This document shows, in pieces, positions 1 through 9,340 of a stretch of 64,000 nucleotides of DNA (the stretch's first letter is position 1; the number at the start of each line of letters is the position of its first letter). The position numbers and the translations under genes were made by a program. The stretch spans positions 186,001 to 250,000 of the forward strand of contig NZ_CP102629.1 in assembly GCF_024721585.1 (NCBI RefSeq), read 5' to 3'. The notes beneath the pieces were generated by a model. The model was not told where the DNA came from and did not search any database. It saw only the letters and a list, made by a program, of their open reading frames with translations. The stretch is from Sphingomicrobium aestuariivivum. Lineage in GTDB: Bacteria; Pseudomonadota; Alphaproteobacteria; Sphingomonadales; Sphingomonadaceae.

Positions 1-1
1 G

Positions 2-1294
2 CTCACCTCGGCGCTCAAGAAGTCGGGCGGCATCTGGTTCGGCTGGTCGGGCAAGGCGGCGGAAAGCTTCACCGGTGCGGTCGATTACCAGCGCCACGGC
101 GGGGTCGCGACGGCGACGGTCGACCTTGATGAACAGGACGTCGAGGAATATTATAACGGCTATGCCAACCGGACGCTGTGGCCGGTCTTCCATTATCGCA
201 TCGACCTTGCCGATTTCGACCGCGAGTTCGGGCGGCGCTACGAGGCGGTCAACAAGAAGATGGCGGGCACGCTGGCGCCCATGATCGACCCGGGCGACAT
301 GGTCTGGGTCCACGACTATCATTTCATCCCGATGGCCTCGGACCTGCGCGCCGAGGGGGTGGCCAACCGCATCGGCTTCTTCCTGCACACGCCCTGGCCG
401 CCGCACCGGCTGATGGTGGCGCTGCCCTATCACCGCCGGCTGGTGGAAACGATGCTCGCCTATGACGTGATCGGCTTCCAGTCCGACGAATGGCGCGAGA
501 GCTTCCTCCATTATTGCGAGCGCGAGATGGATGGAGAGGTCGACGGAGAGTGGCTGACGGTCGAGGGCCGCACGATCCGCTGCGCGACCTTCCCCATCGG
601 CATCGATGCGAAGGTCTTTGCCAAGCTTGCGACGGGCCCCGATGCGCAGGCGAGCTACGTGCGGGCGCGCGACAATGTGACGGGGCAGATCATCGTCGGC
701 GTCGATCGGCTGGACTATTCCAAGGGACTGATCGAGCGCTTCAACGGCTATCGCAAGCTGCTCGAGCGCGAGGAGTGGCTGAAGAAGGTCACGCTCCTGC
801 AGATCGCGCCGCCAAGCCGCGGCGAAGTCCCGGCCTATGGCGAGATCCGTGACCAGCTCGACATGCTGTCGGGCCGGATCAACGGCGAGCATGCGCGGGT
901 CGACTGGGTGCCCATCCGCTATGTCAACAAGGGCTATGCGCGGCCCGAACTGGCGGGGATCTTCCGAGCCGCGCATGTCGGGCTGGTGACGAGCCTGCGC
1001 GACGGCATGAACCTCGTCGCCAAGGAATATGTGGCGGCGCAGGACCCCGAGGATCCGGGCGTCCTTCTCCTATCGCGCTTCACGGGGGCGGCGGCACAGA
1101 TGGAGGATGGCGCGCTCCTCATCAATCCGCACAGCCAGCTCGATATCGCCAAGACGCTCGACCAGGCGCTGCGCATGGGCTGGGAGGAGCGCAAGGAGCG
1201 CTGGCAGACGCTTTACGACGGGCTCAACGCCTATGACGTCCACCATTGGGCGGCGGACTTCCTCGAGGCGCTGAAGGGGGCGGACGAAGCCTGA
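2..1294 (+). CDS. otsA: Alpha,alpha-trehalose-phosphate synthase (partial, 5' end outside window)
   Basis: GT20 glycosyltransferase that joins UDP-glucose and glucose-6-phosphate to make trehalose-6-phosphate in the cytoplasm, the first step of the OtsAB osmoprotectant route. The frame is open from base 2 and gives 430 residues, so roughly the first 20-40 residues of a typical 460-480-residue OtsA are missing. Family motifs are present in order: GYANRTLWPVFHYR (near residue 48), WVHDYHF (near 101), VDRLDYSKGL (near 235) and LRDGMNLVAKEYVAAQ (near 330). It ends 12 nt before the convergent stop of the HlyD-type gene. No otsB is visible downstream; it may lie upstream, outside the window. Confidence 0.95.
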   Translation, partial: LTSALKKSGGIWFGWSGKAAESFTGAVDYQRHGGVATATVDLDEQDVEEYYNGYANRTLWPVFHYRIDLADFDREFGRRYEAVNKKMAGTLAPMIDPGDMVWVHDYHFIPMASDLRAEGVANRIGFFLHTPWPPHRLMVALPYHRRLVETMLAYDVIGFQSDEWRESFLHYCEREMDGEVDGEWLTVEGRTIRCATFPIGIDAKVFAKLATGPDAQASYVRARDNVTGQIIVGVDRLDYSKGLIERFNGYRKLLEREEWLKKVTLLQIAPPSRGEVPAYGEIRDQLDMLSGRINGEHARVDWVPIRYVNKGYARPELAGIFRAAHVGLVTSLRDGMNLVAKEYVAAQDPEDPGVLLLSRFTGAAAQMEDGALLINPHSQLDIAKTLDQALRMGWEERKERWQTLYDGLNAYDVHHWAADFLEALKGADEA

Positions 1295-1306
1295 GGGACG
1301 CGGGGC

Positions 1307-2695
1307 CTAATGCTCGCGGAAACTCTTCCAGAAGGCGCCGCGGAGGGGCTCGAGGAGATAGTCGAGCGCGCTACGCTTGCGTAGCGGCACGAGCACTTCC
1401 ACGGGCATGCCGGGGCGCAATTCGAAATCCTCGCCGCGACGCAGGCGGATCTCGTCGATCTCGCTGGACGGCACGGTGACCTCGGCGCTGAAGAAGCCGA
1501 GGCCGCTGCGTTCGTCCTCGAGCCGGTCGGCGGACAGGTTGGTGAGCGTGCCGCGAAGGTCGGGAAGCGAGCGTTCGTGCAGGGAGGAAAAGCGCACGCG
1601 GGTGACCTGGCCCACGTTGAGATCGTCGGCCTCGGAAGGATCGAACTGGGCGGCGATGACGAGCGGCGCGCGCTCGGGCACCACGTCCATCAGCTTCTGC
1701 CCCGGCTGGATCACCTCGCCCGCGCCGGCAAGCGTCATGCCGACGACCGTGCCGCTGGCAGGGGCGCGGATCTCGGTCGCGGCGAGCTTGTCGCGGGCGG
1801 CGCGGGCGCGGGGGGCGACCTCGCGCAGCGCGGCCTCGACCGAGCGCAGTTCCTCGGAGACGCGGTCATAATGGGCGCTGAGGGCCTGCGCGGCTTGCAT
1901 CTGCCCTTGCGCGACTGCGGCACGCGAAGAGGCTTCGCCCGCGGCAAAGGCGCCGCCCTGGCCGACGAGGTCGGCGCGGGCGCGTTCGAGCGCGCGCAGG
2001 CGGTTCTTCGAGACGAAACCCTTCTCGGCGACCGGGGCGAGTGCGGCCAGTTCCTCGTCGAGGAGGCGGCGCTGCTCGTCGGCGGCGACCGCCTGGCGGC
2101 GCGCGCCCTCGGCTTCCTGCACGGCCTGCGCCGACTGCTGGCCGATGACCGACCGGGTGGTGGACAGGAGCGCGGCGCGGCTGGCGAGCTGGCGCTGCTG
2201 GAGGTCGAGGGCGGCAGCGGCGATGGCGCGGTCCTCGTCGCGGGCGAGACGGGCGAATTGCGGGGGTGGGGTAATGGTCGACTGGCCCGACTGTTCGGCG
2301 CGCAGGCGGGCGCGTTCGGCGAGGAGCCCGATTTCCTCGCTGGTGAGAGCGCGTTCCTCGGCGGCGACCTCGGCGGCGACGAGGCGGACGAGGACATCGC
2401 CCTTCTCGACGACCTGGCCGTCCTTGACGAGGAGGGTGGCGACGACCCCGCCGTCGCGATGCTGGACGGGCTTGCGCTGGCCCGAGACGACAAGTTCGCC
2501 CTGCGCATAAGCGGCGGCATCGAGCCGGATGAGGGTGCCGCCGAGCAGCAGCGCGGCGATGAACAGGCCGAGCACGATCCAGCCGATGCGGATCTCGCGG
2601 CGCGGGTCGTCATGTGCCTCGTATGCCGCGACGGCCTGGCCCGCGGGGACGGGCAGTTGCGCCTTGTCGGGGTCGGGGATCACGGGGCCGTTCAT
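1307..2695 (-). CDS. HlyD-family type I secretion periplasmic adaptor
   Basis: Membrane fusion protein of a type I secretion system, linking the inner-membrane ABC exporter to a TolC-like outer-membrane channel. The 462 residues show a short cytoplasmic N-terminus, one membrane segment (about 37-58), a lipoyl-like half domain (HRDGGVVATLL near 79), a long Ala/Glu/Arg-rich coiled coil (about 125-300), the second lipoyl half (IRAPASGTVVGMTL near 310) and a C-terminal beta domain. This matches the PrtE/HlyD architecture. Its ATG overlaps the transporter stop by 4 nt (ATGA), so the two are translationally coupled. No TolC-family gene is in the window, so the outer-membrane channel must be encoded elsewhere. 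Confidence 0.9.
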   Translation of the reverse strand: MNGPVIPDPDKAQLPVPAGQAVAAYEAHDDPRREIRIGWIVLGLFIAALLLGGTLIRLDAAAYAQGELVVSGQRKPVQHRDGGVVATLLVKDGQVVEKGDVLVRLVAAEVAAEERALTSEEIGLLAERARLRAEQSGQSTITPPPQFARLARDEDRAIAAAALDLQQRQLASRAALLSTTRSVIGQQSAQAVQEAEGARRQAVAADEQRRLLDEELAALAPVAEKGFVSKNRLRALERARADLVGQGGAFAAGEASSRAAVAQGQMQAAQALSAHYDRVSEELRSVEAALREVAPRARAARDKLAATEIRAPASGTVVGMTLAGAGEVIQPGQKLMDVVPERAPLVIAAQFDPSEADDLNVGQVTRVRFSSLHERSLPDLRGTLTNLSADRLEDERSGLGFFSAEVTVPSSEIDEIRLRRGEDFELRPGMPVEVLVPLRKRSALDYLLEPLRGAFWKSFREH

Positions 2696-4458
2696 TTGTC
2701 GCCTCCCATCTTCACATGGTGGCGGGTGACACGGGGCTGGCCGTGGCCGATCCGCGCGAGCACCTCGTCCTTGGGGCCGTCGAGCTCGATGCGCCCGTCG
2801 CGCAGCAGCACGATGCGGTCGAGGACGGGAAGAACGCTCAGCCGGTGGACCACGATGACGAGGGTCGTGCCCGCTTCCTTGGCATCGTTGAGCGCCTCGA
2901 TAAGCTGGAGGTCGCCATCGGCGTCGAGATGGGCATTGGGCTCGTCGAGGAGCAGGTAGGGCGGGTCCTCGTAGAGGGCACGGGCGAGCGCGATGCGCTG
3001 GGCCTGCCCCATCGAGAGGCCGCTACCGCCGAGCCCGAGCTTATGGTCGTAGCCGTCGGAGAGGTTGAGGATGAGTTCGTGCGCGCCGGCCTTCTTGGCA
3101 GCCTCGACGACCTCGGCATCGATGCGCTCGCGCTCCACGCCCTCTCCTTGCGAAAAACGGGCGACATTGTCGCGCACGCTGCCCGCCATGAGGGTGGGGT
3201 GCTGGGGCATGAAGCCGATGAAGCGGGCTAGCGCCTCGCTGTCCCAGTCGCGGCGGTCGGCGCCGTCGAAGCGGATGGTGCCGGCATCGGGTTCGAGCGC
3301 GCCGGCGATGAGCGAGAGGAGGCTGGTCTTGCCCGCGCCCGAGGGGCCGATGATGGCGACCGCTTCGCCCGCGGCGATCTCGAGGTCGATGTCGTCGAGG
3401 ATGGGGCGCTCGCCATGTCCGGGGTCGAGCGAGACGCCCTTGAGCGCCAGGCGGCCGGTGGGGGCGGGCAGGGCGGTATGCTCGTCGAGCGGGGTCTCGC
3501 CCTCGGCGCTGCGGTTGATGATCCGCCAGGCCTGCCGCGCATCCACCATCTGGCGCCATGCACCGACGAGCCGGTCGATCGGCGAGAGCGCGCGGCCAAC
3601 GAGGAACATGGAGGCGAAAATTGCTCCCGGCGTCACCAGTTCGTTGATCGCCAGCAGGGCGCCGAGGCCGAGGGCCAGCGATTGGAGGAGGAGGCGGAGC
3701 GCCTTGGAGGCGGCGCCGATCGAGCTGCCGGCAAAGCTCGCGATCGCCTGCTGGCCGATCATGCGCGCCCGCTCGCCGATCTGGCGGGCGACGAGCGCGT
3801 TGCGCATGCCGAGCGCGCGCACCACGCCCGCATCGGTCAGCGTGCGGTCGTGGCTGGCATAGGCCGCGGCGGCGGCGCTGTTGGCCTCCTCGAGCGGTGC
3901 CGAGGTGCGGCGGTGGTTGAGCCAGGTCAGGCCGAGCAGCAGGCCGGCACCGAAAAGCGCCAGGAAGCCGATGGCGGGGTGGATGATGAAGCAGATGAGG
4001 ATGTAGAGCGGCGTCCAGGGCGCATCGAACAGCGCGAGGATGGCCGATCCCGACATGGCGCGACGCAGCGTGTCGAATTCGCGCATCAGCCGGCGGGCCT
4101 CGCTGCTGCCCGGCGCGCGGGCATAAGCGAGCTGGAGGAGCGGGTCGGCGAGCATGCGGTCGAGCCGGATGCTGGCGCGCACGAGAAGGCGGCCGCGGGC
4201 ATAGTCGAGCACGCCCATCGCCACGACCGCGACAATGAGGAAGAGAGTGAGGAAGAGGAGGGTCAGCCCGCCACGCGTCGGCACCACCCGGTCATAGACC
4301 TGGAGGAGGTACAGCATCGGCACGAGGAAGAGCAGGTTGAAGCCGGCGCTGAAAAGCGCGGCATAGCGCCAGTGCGAGCGGCAGGCGAGAAGCCCGGCGC
4401 GCAGGCGGTCCCTGAAGGCTCCCCCTTGCGATGGAGCGTCTAGCGGCTCACCGAGCAT
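2692..4458 (-). CDS. Type I secretion ABC transporter (permease/ATPase fusion)
   Basis: Inner-membrane exporter of the PrtD/HasD kind, 588 residues. An N-terminal membrane domain carries about six segments (residues 30-320). The ATPase domain has Walker A GPSGAGKTS (near 369), signature LSMGQAQR (near 481) and Walker B YLLLDEP (near 500). There is no N-terminal C39 peptidase, so the substrate is not expected to be cleaved as bacteriocins are; it would use a C-terminal signal. I chose the ATG at 4458, which overlaps the stop of the LuxR-type gene by 11 nt; an upstream in-frame start would add 29 low-complexity residues lying inside that gene. The likely substrate is the large protein at 5134-9072 in the same cassette. 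Confidence 0.92.
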   Translation of the reverse strand: MLGEPLDAPSQGGAFRDRLRAGLLACRSHWRYAALFSAGFNLLFLVPMLYLLQVYDRVVPTRGGLTLLFLTLFLIVAVVAMGVLDYARGRLLVRASIRLDRMLADPLLQLAYARAPGSSEARRLMREFDTLRRAMSGSAILALFDAPWTPLYILICFIIHPAIGFLALFGAGLLLGLTWLNHRRTSAPLEEANSAAAAAYASHDRTLTDAGVVRALGMRNALVARQIGERARMIGQQAIASFAGSSIGAASKALRLLLQSLALGLGALLAINELVTPGAIFASMFLVGRALSPIDRLVGAWRQMVDARQAWRIINRSAEGETPLDEHTALPAPTGRLALKGVSLDPGHGERPILDDIDLEIAAGEAVAIIGPSGAGKTSLLSLIAGALEPDAGTIRFDGADRRDWDSEALARFIGFMPQHPTLMAGSVRDNVARFSQGEGVERERIDAEVVEAAKKAGAHELILNLSDGYDHKLGLGGSGLSMGQAQRIALARALYEDPPYLLLDEPNAHLDADGDLQLIEALNDAKEAGTTLVIVVHRLSVLPVLDRIVLLRDGRIELDGPKDEVLARIGHGQPRVTRHHVKMGGDK

Positions 4459-4750
4459 TGCCCTGACCGCTGTCCGCGGCTTCGTCGGGCGCAGGATGCT
4501 CGATGATAGAGCCATCCTCCTCGAAACGGATGAGCCCCGCGGCAACCGCGCGGGCGATCAGGCTGGCGCGATTGTGCGCACCGAGCTTGAGCTTGGCATT
4601 TTCGAGATGGGTATCCACGGTGGACGGCGAGATGGTCAGCGTCTTGGCGACTTCCTTGGACGATTTGCCCAGGGCAACCAGCTCGACGATCCGGCTTTCG
4701 CGCCCGGTCAAATGCCAGGTCGCGCTTGGTTCGAGAGCAGTGGCGTTCAC
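4448..4750 (-). CDS. Small LuxR/GerE-type helix-turn-helix regulator
   Basis: A 100-residue protein that is almost only a GerE-type DNA-binding domain. The stretch from LTGRESRIVELVALGKSSK (residue 14) through SPSTVDTHLENAKLKLG (about 42-58) is the four-helix LuxR C-terminal fold. There is no receiver or autoinducer domain, so the input signal is unknown. The start is GTG at 4750, preceded by a strong AAAGGGGG ribosome binding site 9-10 nt upstream. It sits between the secreted-protein gene and the ABC transporter, all on the minus strand, and overlaps the transporter start by 11 nt. It is therefore probably a local regulator of the secretion cassette (inference from position). Confidence 0.85.
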   Translation of the reverse strand: MNATALEPSATWHLTGRESRIVELVALGKSSKEVAKTLTISPSTVDTHLENAKLKLGAHNRASLIARAVAAGLIRFEEDGSIIEHPAPDEAADSGQGNAR

Positions 4751-4812
4751 TTGTAACCCCCTTTCATCGACAGCGTGTCGCTCGCAACCGATGGCGGACC
4801 TTCCGGTGGTGA

Positions 4813-4830
4813 TCCGGTTCGAAAACCGGA
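4813..4830. promoter_or_regulatory. Perfect inverted repeat upstream of the LuxR-type gene (possible operator)
   Basis: TCCGGTT-CGAA-AACCGGA has 7-bp perfect arms and lies 63 bp upstream of the GTG start of the LuxR-type gene. The surrounding 4751-4960 stretch is unusually AT-rich for this genome and otherwise holds no gene, so it likely contains the promoter of the luxR-ABC-hlyD operon. The palindrome could be an operator or a transcript hairpin; the sequence alone does not decide. Confidence 0.4.
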
Positions 4831-4934
4831 GGATTGGGAAGCGTCACCGAGCAGTCACTTGGTAAACCCAAAGTTAACAATGATCAATAATGACACAGCG
4901 GTTTACGGCGACTTTTGACGGTAGAGGCAAAATC

Positions 4935-4944
4935 CACCTAGGTG
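4935..4944. promoter_or_regulatory. CACCTAGGTG palindrome in the same intergenic region
   Basis: A 10-bp perfect palindrome about 185 bp upstream of the LuxR-type gene and just downstream of the terminator of the large secreted-protein gene. LuxR-type proteins often bind short palindromes, but no second copy was found near 9072, so its role is speculative. Confidence 0.25.
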
Positions 4945-5020
4945 ATTTGGGGGAGGGGCGATGTGCCTCTTTAAATGCCGCTTAAAGCCCCGCCCGGGCC
5001 GCCCGAGTCGCGGACCCGCC

Positions 5021-5068
5021 GCGCAAGAAAGACCCTCCCAGTGCCGGGGCGGCACCCTTGGGAGGGTC
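5021..5068 (-). terminator. Rho-independent terminator of the large secreted-protein gene
   Basis: Arms GACCCTCCCA (5031-5040) and TGGGAGGGTC (5059-5068) pair perfectly, with a nested GTGCC/GGCAC stem inside. Read on the minus strand the stem is followed by TTTCTT. It begins about 65 nt past the stop of the 1312-residue gene, which separates that gene transcriptionally from the luxR-ABC-hlyD genes downstream. Confidence 0.85.
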
Positions 5069-5133
5069 ACTCGGTGCTGCCGCCCCGGCTCCCACCTGGA
5101 CGGGGGCGTGTCCAGGCGAGAACGGTGCCGTCT

Positions 5134-8100
5134 TCAGATCAGGACGAGGTCATCGTCGGGATCGAGGACGAGGAGGCCCATCTCGGGCACACCCTCTTCG
5201 GCGAGGCTCGCCGAGGCAGGGGCGAGCGAGGCGGGGAAGACGACATTGTCGTCGTCGAAATCACCGGTCCCGTCGACCCCGACATACCAGCTGTCGCTGG
5301 CGCTATCGCCGTCACCGTCGGTGATCTTGGCAGTGAAGCCGAGCACGAGGTCGGGGATCGGCGGCGATTCCAGCGTGCCGAAGCCGCCGATGTCGAACTT
5401 GCCTGCGACACCCTCGACATAGACCTGGTCGAATTCATCGGTACCGTTGGTCTCGATAATGATCCGATAGTCCTCGTCGATGTCGGGCAATTCGTAGCCG
5501 TTATTCCCCACGTGGATGGTCGAAATGTTGATCTCCGATCCCACCGGCGCCGAGGAATAGACCGCCATCACCGTCTGCACTCCCGTACCGGGATCGATGT
5601 GGAGGACCGTGATCTTGGCGAGGGCGACACCCATTGCACCGGGATCGGCCAGCCCGCCATTGGCATCGTCGCCGGTCGAGGTGGCGAACAGGCGGCTTCC
5701 GGCATCATTGGCGGGACCGGCGTTGTTGCCGAAGTTGAACGCCTTGATGAGCATGGTCGCCGGGCTGTTGCCCTGCACCTGGACGACATCGAGGAAGGTC
5801 GCCTTCACGTCCTTGCGGGAGGTGAATTCGATATTGTCGACATCGTCGGCCTCGTTCGAATCCAGTCCCTGGTTCGAATAGGCCGGATTGGGGCCGATCA
5901 CGAGCGTGAAGTAGACGCCTTCGCCGGGATCGATCATCTGGTTGTTCGACCCGATGGTCACATCACCACCACCCTTGGAGGTGTTGATGGTGTTGCTGTC
6001 CTTGGTCAGCTCGCCATCGCCGTCGAAATTGGGCTCCTTGGCGATGATCACGAGGCCCTCACCGCCATCCTCGAGCATGCCGAAGATGTTCTGGCCCGAC
6101 GGCAGGTTGCTGAAGTCGAAGGCCTTGGGCGGCTGCGGCGCGGCGTTGACCGCGAAGCTGTAGCTGCCCGCACCGGCCTGGTTGAGCGACAGGGTGAAGT
6201 AGAGGACGTCGTCCGCATCTCCATAGCCGTCGCCATCGGCGTCATACCAATATTTGACCTCAGTATTGCTGGCGTTGGCGAAGGCCCGGAGCGTGATGTC
6301 GCCATAGGTGACATCGCCGCCCGTCTTGCCTTCCCAGTCGGTCAGCACATAGCGGTTGGCCGTCGAGTTGACGGTGTTCGGATTGGGATCCGAACCGACC
6401 GCGCCATTGAGGGTCACGGGGCCATAGCTGCCGACCGCGAAGTCGACCGTGCTGTTGGCGATCGAGCCGATGCTCGGCCCGCTATCCTCGAACTGGATGA
6501 TCGGGCTGATGTCGACCGATGCCGTGTCGGGGTCATCGTCATTGTCGGTGATCGTCACTTCCGCCTCGACCTTGAGGTTCGAGAGGGCGAGCGGCGCGCC
6601 GGCCTCGTCGGGATCGGCGGTATTGCCGTGGATGAGCGCCCGATATTGGGTCAGCGTGAGGCTGCCGTCAGTCGAATTGATCTCGATCTTGAAGGCCATG
6701 GCGCCCGCCGGATCGGCGGCACCGCCGCTGCCCACGAGGCCGACGACATCCGCGCCCGACTTGTAGAGCCAGATGCTCTGGCCGGTGTCGGTGTCGTCGA
6801 CGCCGCTGTCGGAGCCGTCACCGTCGGTCAGCTTGAGCGTGAAGACGCGTGATTTCTCGCCGTCATTGCCCGCCACCGAAGTGTCGTTGAAGATGGTGGC
6901 ACCGGCGACCGTGATCTTGCCGAGCGTGCCGGCAGGTTCGGTTTCGGGCGCACCATTTTCGCCGATCGATTCATCGACCAGCACCTTGGCGCCATTCTTG
7001 AGCGTCAGGCCAGCGGTCGGGGCATCATCCTCGAAGTAGAGGATGCCGCCGATGTCGAGCGAAACCGCCTCTTCATCGCCGTCGGCGTCGGTCTTGGTCA
7101 GCCAGGCGAGGATTTCGCCTTCGGCGATGGTCAGCGCCGCATTGTTGGCAGGATCGGGATCGTAGGGTTCGTCGGGGTCCGTGGCATCGGGGTGCTTGAC
7201 GGCCCGCATGACGTTGAGTTGCACGACGTCGACCGGATCATCGCCGAAGTCGGGGCCGTCGGGATCCCAGTCGAAGATGATCTCGACCTCGAAGCACCAG
7301 ATCTTCGCGGAGGTCGGGTCCAACTCATCGGTGAGGATGTAGCCGCCGACCTTGGTGTCGGTGATCTCAAAAAGCTTGATCTTCTGGCCGGTCAAGCTGT
7401 CGAACAGCCCCGATTCCCCGGTACCGGTCGGATCGAGGCCGAGCGTCCAGGCCGTGCTGCCCGCACCGTCCGTGCCGTAAATGGAAATCGGATCTCCGGG
7501 ATTTTCCGGTGTCAGCACTTCATCGAACAGGTCGGTGAGGATCGTCTGGTTCTTCCCGAAGGATGTATTTTCATCCTCGCCAGCATTTTGGCCGGTGGTT
7601 TCATCGACCAGCACGACGCCACCCTTCAGTTCAATGACCGGCCCGGGGCCATCATCTTCGAAACGAAGCTCGGCACCGATATCCTGGGTGATGCTCGAGG
7701 GCTCGTTGATGCCGATGAGGCCGATGTCGAACTTGCCGCTGATCGCTTCGATGAGGACGGCATCGTGAAGGGTGCCACCGCTCGACCATTCGACGATGTA
7801 ATTGGCCTCAAGGCCATTGATCGTGGCGACACCACTGCCATCGATCGACCAGCTGACGCCCATCGTCCCATTGGTAATCGGATTGCCGGCGGCATCCTTG
7901 ACCACGATGGAGGTTACCATGACGGCGGCACCGTAATTGTTGCCTTCGAGCGCGTTCACGAATGCCTGGCCATCGGCGTCATTGCCGTTCCACAAGGTGA
8001 GTTGGATCGAGACGGGGTCGTTGCCCTGTGTCTGGCTGATCTTGAAGAAACCGCCATCGACCTCCTTACGGTTGGTGAAGTCGATATTGTCGGCGTCGTC

Positions 8101-9072
8101 GGCCTCGTTCTGGTCGAGATCACCCGGCTCGCCCGTGGCGGTGTAGCTGGGATTGGCCCCTTCGACGAAGGCGAAATAGCCACCTTCGCCGATCGGGTTG
8201 CCACCGTTGAACATCTGGTTGTTCACGCCGATGGTGGTGGGGCCACCGCCCTGCGAGGTGTTGATCGTGTTGCTCGCGTTGGTGAATTCGCCATCCGCGT
8301 CGATATCCGGATCGCGGCCAATGATCACCACAGCCGAGGAGGCGTCACCGACGATGCCGAACAGGTTCTGGCCCGAGGGCAGGAATTCGAAGTCGAATTC
8401 GGTGCTGATGGAGGCACCCACGCCGATGGCATCGAAGAGCGTCACTGCTTCATCGACACTCGTATCATCGCCATTCTTCAGCGCTTCGAACTGGACTGTC
8501 CAGACACGAGCGCTTTCGAGATTTTCGGCAGGGTCCAGATAGATGGCGAGGACAATGTCGCCATTCGTATCGACACCCAGGACCATCTGGTCGCCCAGGC
8601 CGCTATCGACGTCGCGGAAGAGATAGATAGCTTCGTCGTCGATCGTCGTGAAAGGAGCCAGAACGCCATCGGTGATGGTCGTCGACCCGGCAATGTAGGG
8701 ATCATAGGGATCGCCATTGCCATCCACGAACCCCAGCGCGGTAATGTTGGAACCGCCAGACGAGACCTGGACGAAGTTGGACGCGCTCTTGCCAACGCCG
8801 ATACCGTCGGCGAAATCCTTGGCCGGGTCGCCAAGAGCGAGTTCGCCGCCGTCGAAGAGACGCATGTAGAAGTCTGCCGCTTCTTCTTCCATCGAATCCG
8901 CGGCGTTGATGAGGTTGGGCGGATCTTCGGGGTCTTCGGTCAGGTCACCGGTATCGACGAGACGATAATCATCGTCGTTATTGTCTTCGCCGGTCGGCCA
9001 CGTTCCAGTGCCGTCCTGGTAGCCGTCGCTTTCGTCGAGAGTTACGTCGCCGTTGATGGTGATGCTGGCCAT
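5134..9072 (-). CDS. Large acidic repeat protein, probable type I secretion substrate
   Basis: A 1312-residue, Asp/Gly-rich protein with very few basic residues and no N-terminal signal peptide, as expected for a type I substrate. Three units resemble the DUF5801/T1SS-143 repeat, each opening with FEDDGP or FEDSGP and followed by VLVDE(T/S) (near residues 475, 685 and 858). A second kind of module is duplicated: about residues 225-460 and 985-1235 both run from LPSGQN-FG through NTINTS-GGG and NEADD-DNI to GKFDIG. The C-terminus ends in an acidic-then-hydrophobic tail (DDDLVLI) that may be the secretion signal. I see no GGxGxD nonapeptides. Adjacent ABC and HlyD genes support export. An AAGGGGCAG site precedes the ATG. 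Function is unknown; surface adhesion or matrix formation is a guess from the family. Confidence 0.8.
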   Translation of the reverse strand: MASITINGDVTLDESDGYQDGTGTWPTGEDNNDDDYRLVDTGDLTEDPEDPPNLINAADSMEEEAADFYMRLFDGGELALGDPAKDFADGIGVGKSASNFVQVSSGGSNITALGFVDGNGDPYDPYIAGSTTITDGVLAPFTTIDDEAIYLFRDVDSGLGDQMVLGVDTNGDIVLAIYLDPAENLESARVWTVQFEALKNGDDTSVDEAVTLFDAIGVGASISTEFDFEFLPSGQNLFGIVGDASSAVVIIGRDPDIDADGEFTNASNTINTSQGGGPTTIGVNNQMFNGGNPIGEGGYFAFVEGANPSYTATGEPGDLDQNEADDADNIDFTNRKEVDGGFFKISQTQGNDPVSIQLTLWNGNDADGQAFVNALEGNNYGAAVMVTSIVVKDAAGNPITNGTMGVSWSIDGSGVATINGLEANYIVEWSSGGTLHDAVLIEAISGKFDIGLIGINEPSSITQDIGAELRFEDDGPGPVIELKGGVVLVDETTGQNAGEDENTSFGKNQTILTDLFDEVLTPENPGDPISIYGTDGAGSTAWTLGLDPTGTGESGLFDSLTGQKIKLFEITDTKVGGYILTDELDPTSAKIWCFEVEIIFDWDPDGPDFGDDPVDVVQLNVMRAVKHPDATDPDEPYDPDPANNAALTIAEGEILAWLTKTDADGDEEAVSLDIGGILYFEDDAPTAGLTLKNGAKVLVDESIGENGAPETEPAGTLGKITVAGATIFNDTSVAGNDGEKSRVFTLKLTDGDGSDSGVDDTDTGQSIWLYKSGADVVGLVGSGGAADPAGAMAFKIEINSTDGSLTLTQYRALIHGNTADPDEAGAPLALSNLKVEAEVTITDNDDDPDTASVDISPIIQFEDSGPSIGSIANSTVDFAVGSYGPVTLNGAVGSDPNPNTVNSTANRYVLTDWEGKTGGDVTYGDITLRAFANASNTEVKYWYDADGDGYGDADDVLYFTLSLNQAGAGSYSFAVNAAPQPPKAFDFSNLPSGQNIFGMLEDGGEGLVIIAKEPNFDGDGELTKDSNTINTSKGGGDVTIGSNNQMIDPGEGVYFTLVIGPNPAYSNQGLDSNEADDVDNIEFTSRKDVKATFLDVVQVQGNSPATMLIKAFNFGNNAGPANDAGSRLFATSTGDDANGGLADPGAMGVALAKITVLHIDPGTGVQTVMAVYSSAPVGSEINISTIHVGNNGYELPDIDEDYRIIIETNGTDEFDQVYVEGVAGKFDIGGFGTLESPPIPDLVLGFTAKITDGDGDSASDSWYVGVDGTGDFDDDNVVFPASLAPASASLAEEGVPEMGLLVLDPDDDLVLI

Positions 9073-9340
9073 GATACTGCCCCTTGATGCTTGCCCCCGG
9101 ACGCAGGTGCCCCAGGAAGCCGGTTTACGAGAGGGTGCAGAAATACGCGGGAAGGGGCTCCGGCGGCATCGGAGCGGAGCGCTAAGCGCGACGCCTTAGA
9201 CCGGCCCACCAAGGACCCAAGGCCTAGGTCGATCCCGCTAGGGCAGTTGTCCTTTTCGGTGCTTTCGCGGGGCCTCGGTCAGGCGGCTGGCATCCTTGCT
9301 GCGCATCGTGCATTTGTTACGCAGGCGCAAAGGAGTTCCC

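Noticed and set aside
4975-6852. 625-residue open frame on the plus strand opposite the large repeat protein
   Set aside because: Its residues follow the complement of the repeat gene's codons, with no start context and no family. High GC leaves antisense frames open.
7192-9087. 631-residue plus-strand open frame opposite the same gene
   Set aside because: Same reason: composition mirrors the real gene, which has secretion partners and a ribosome site.
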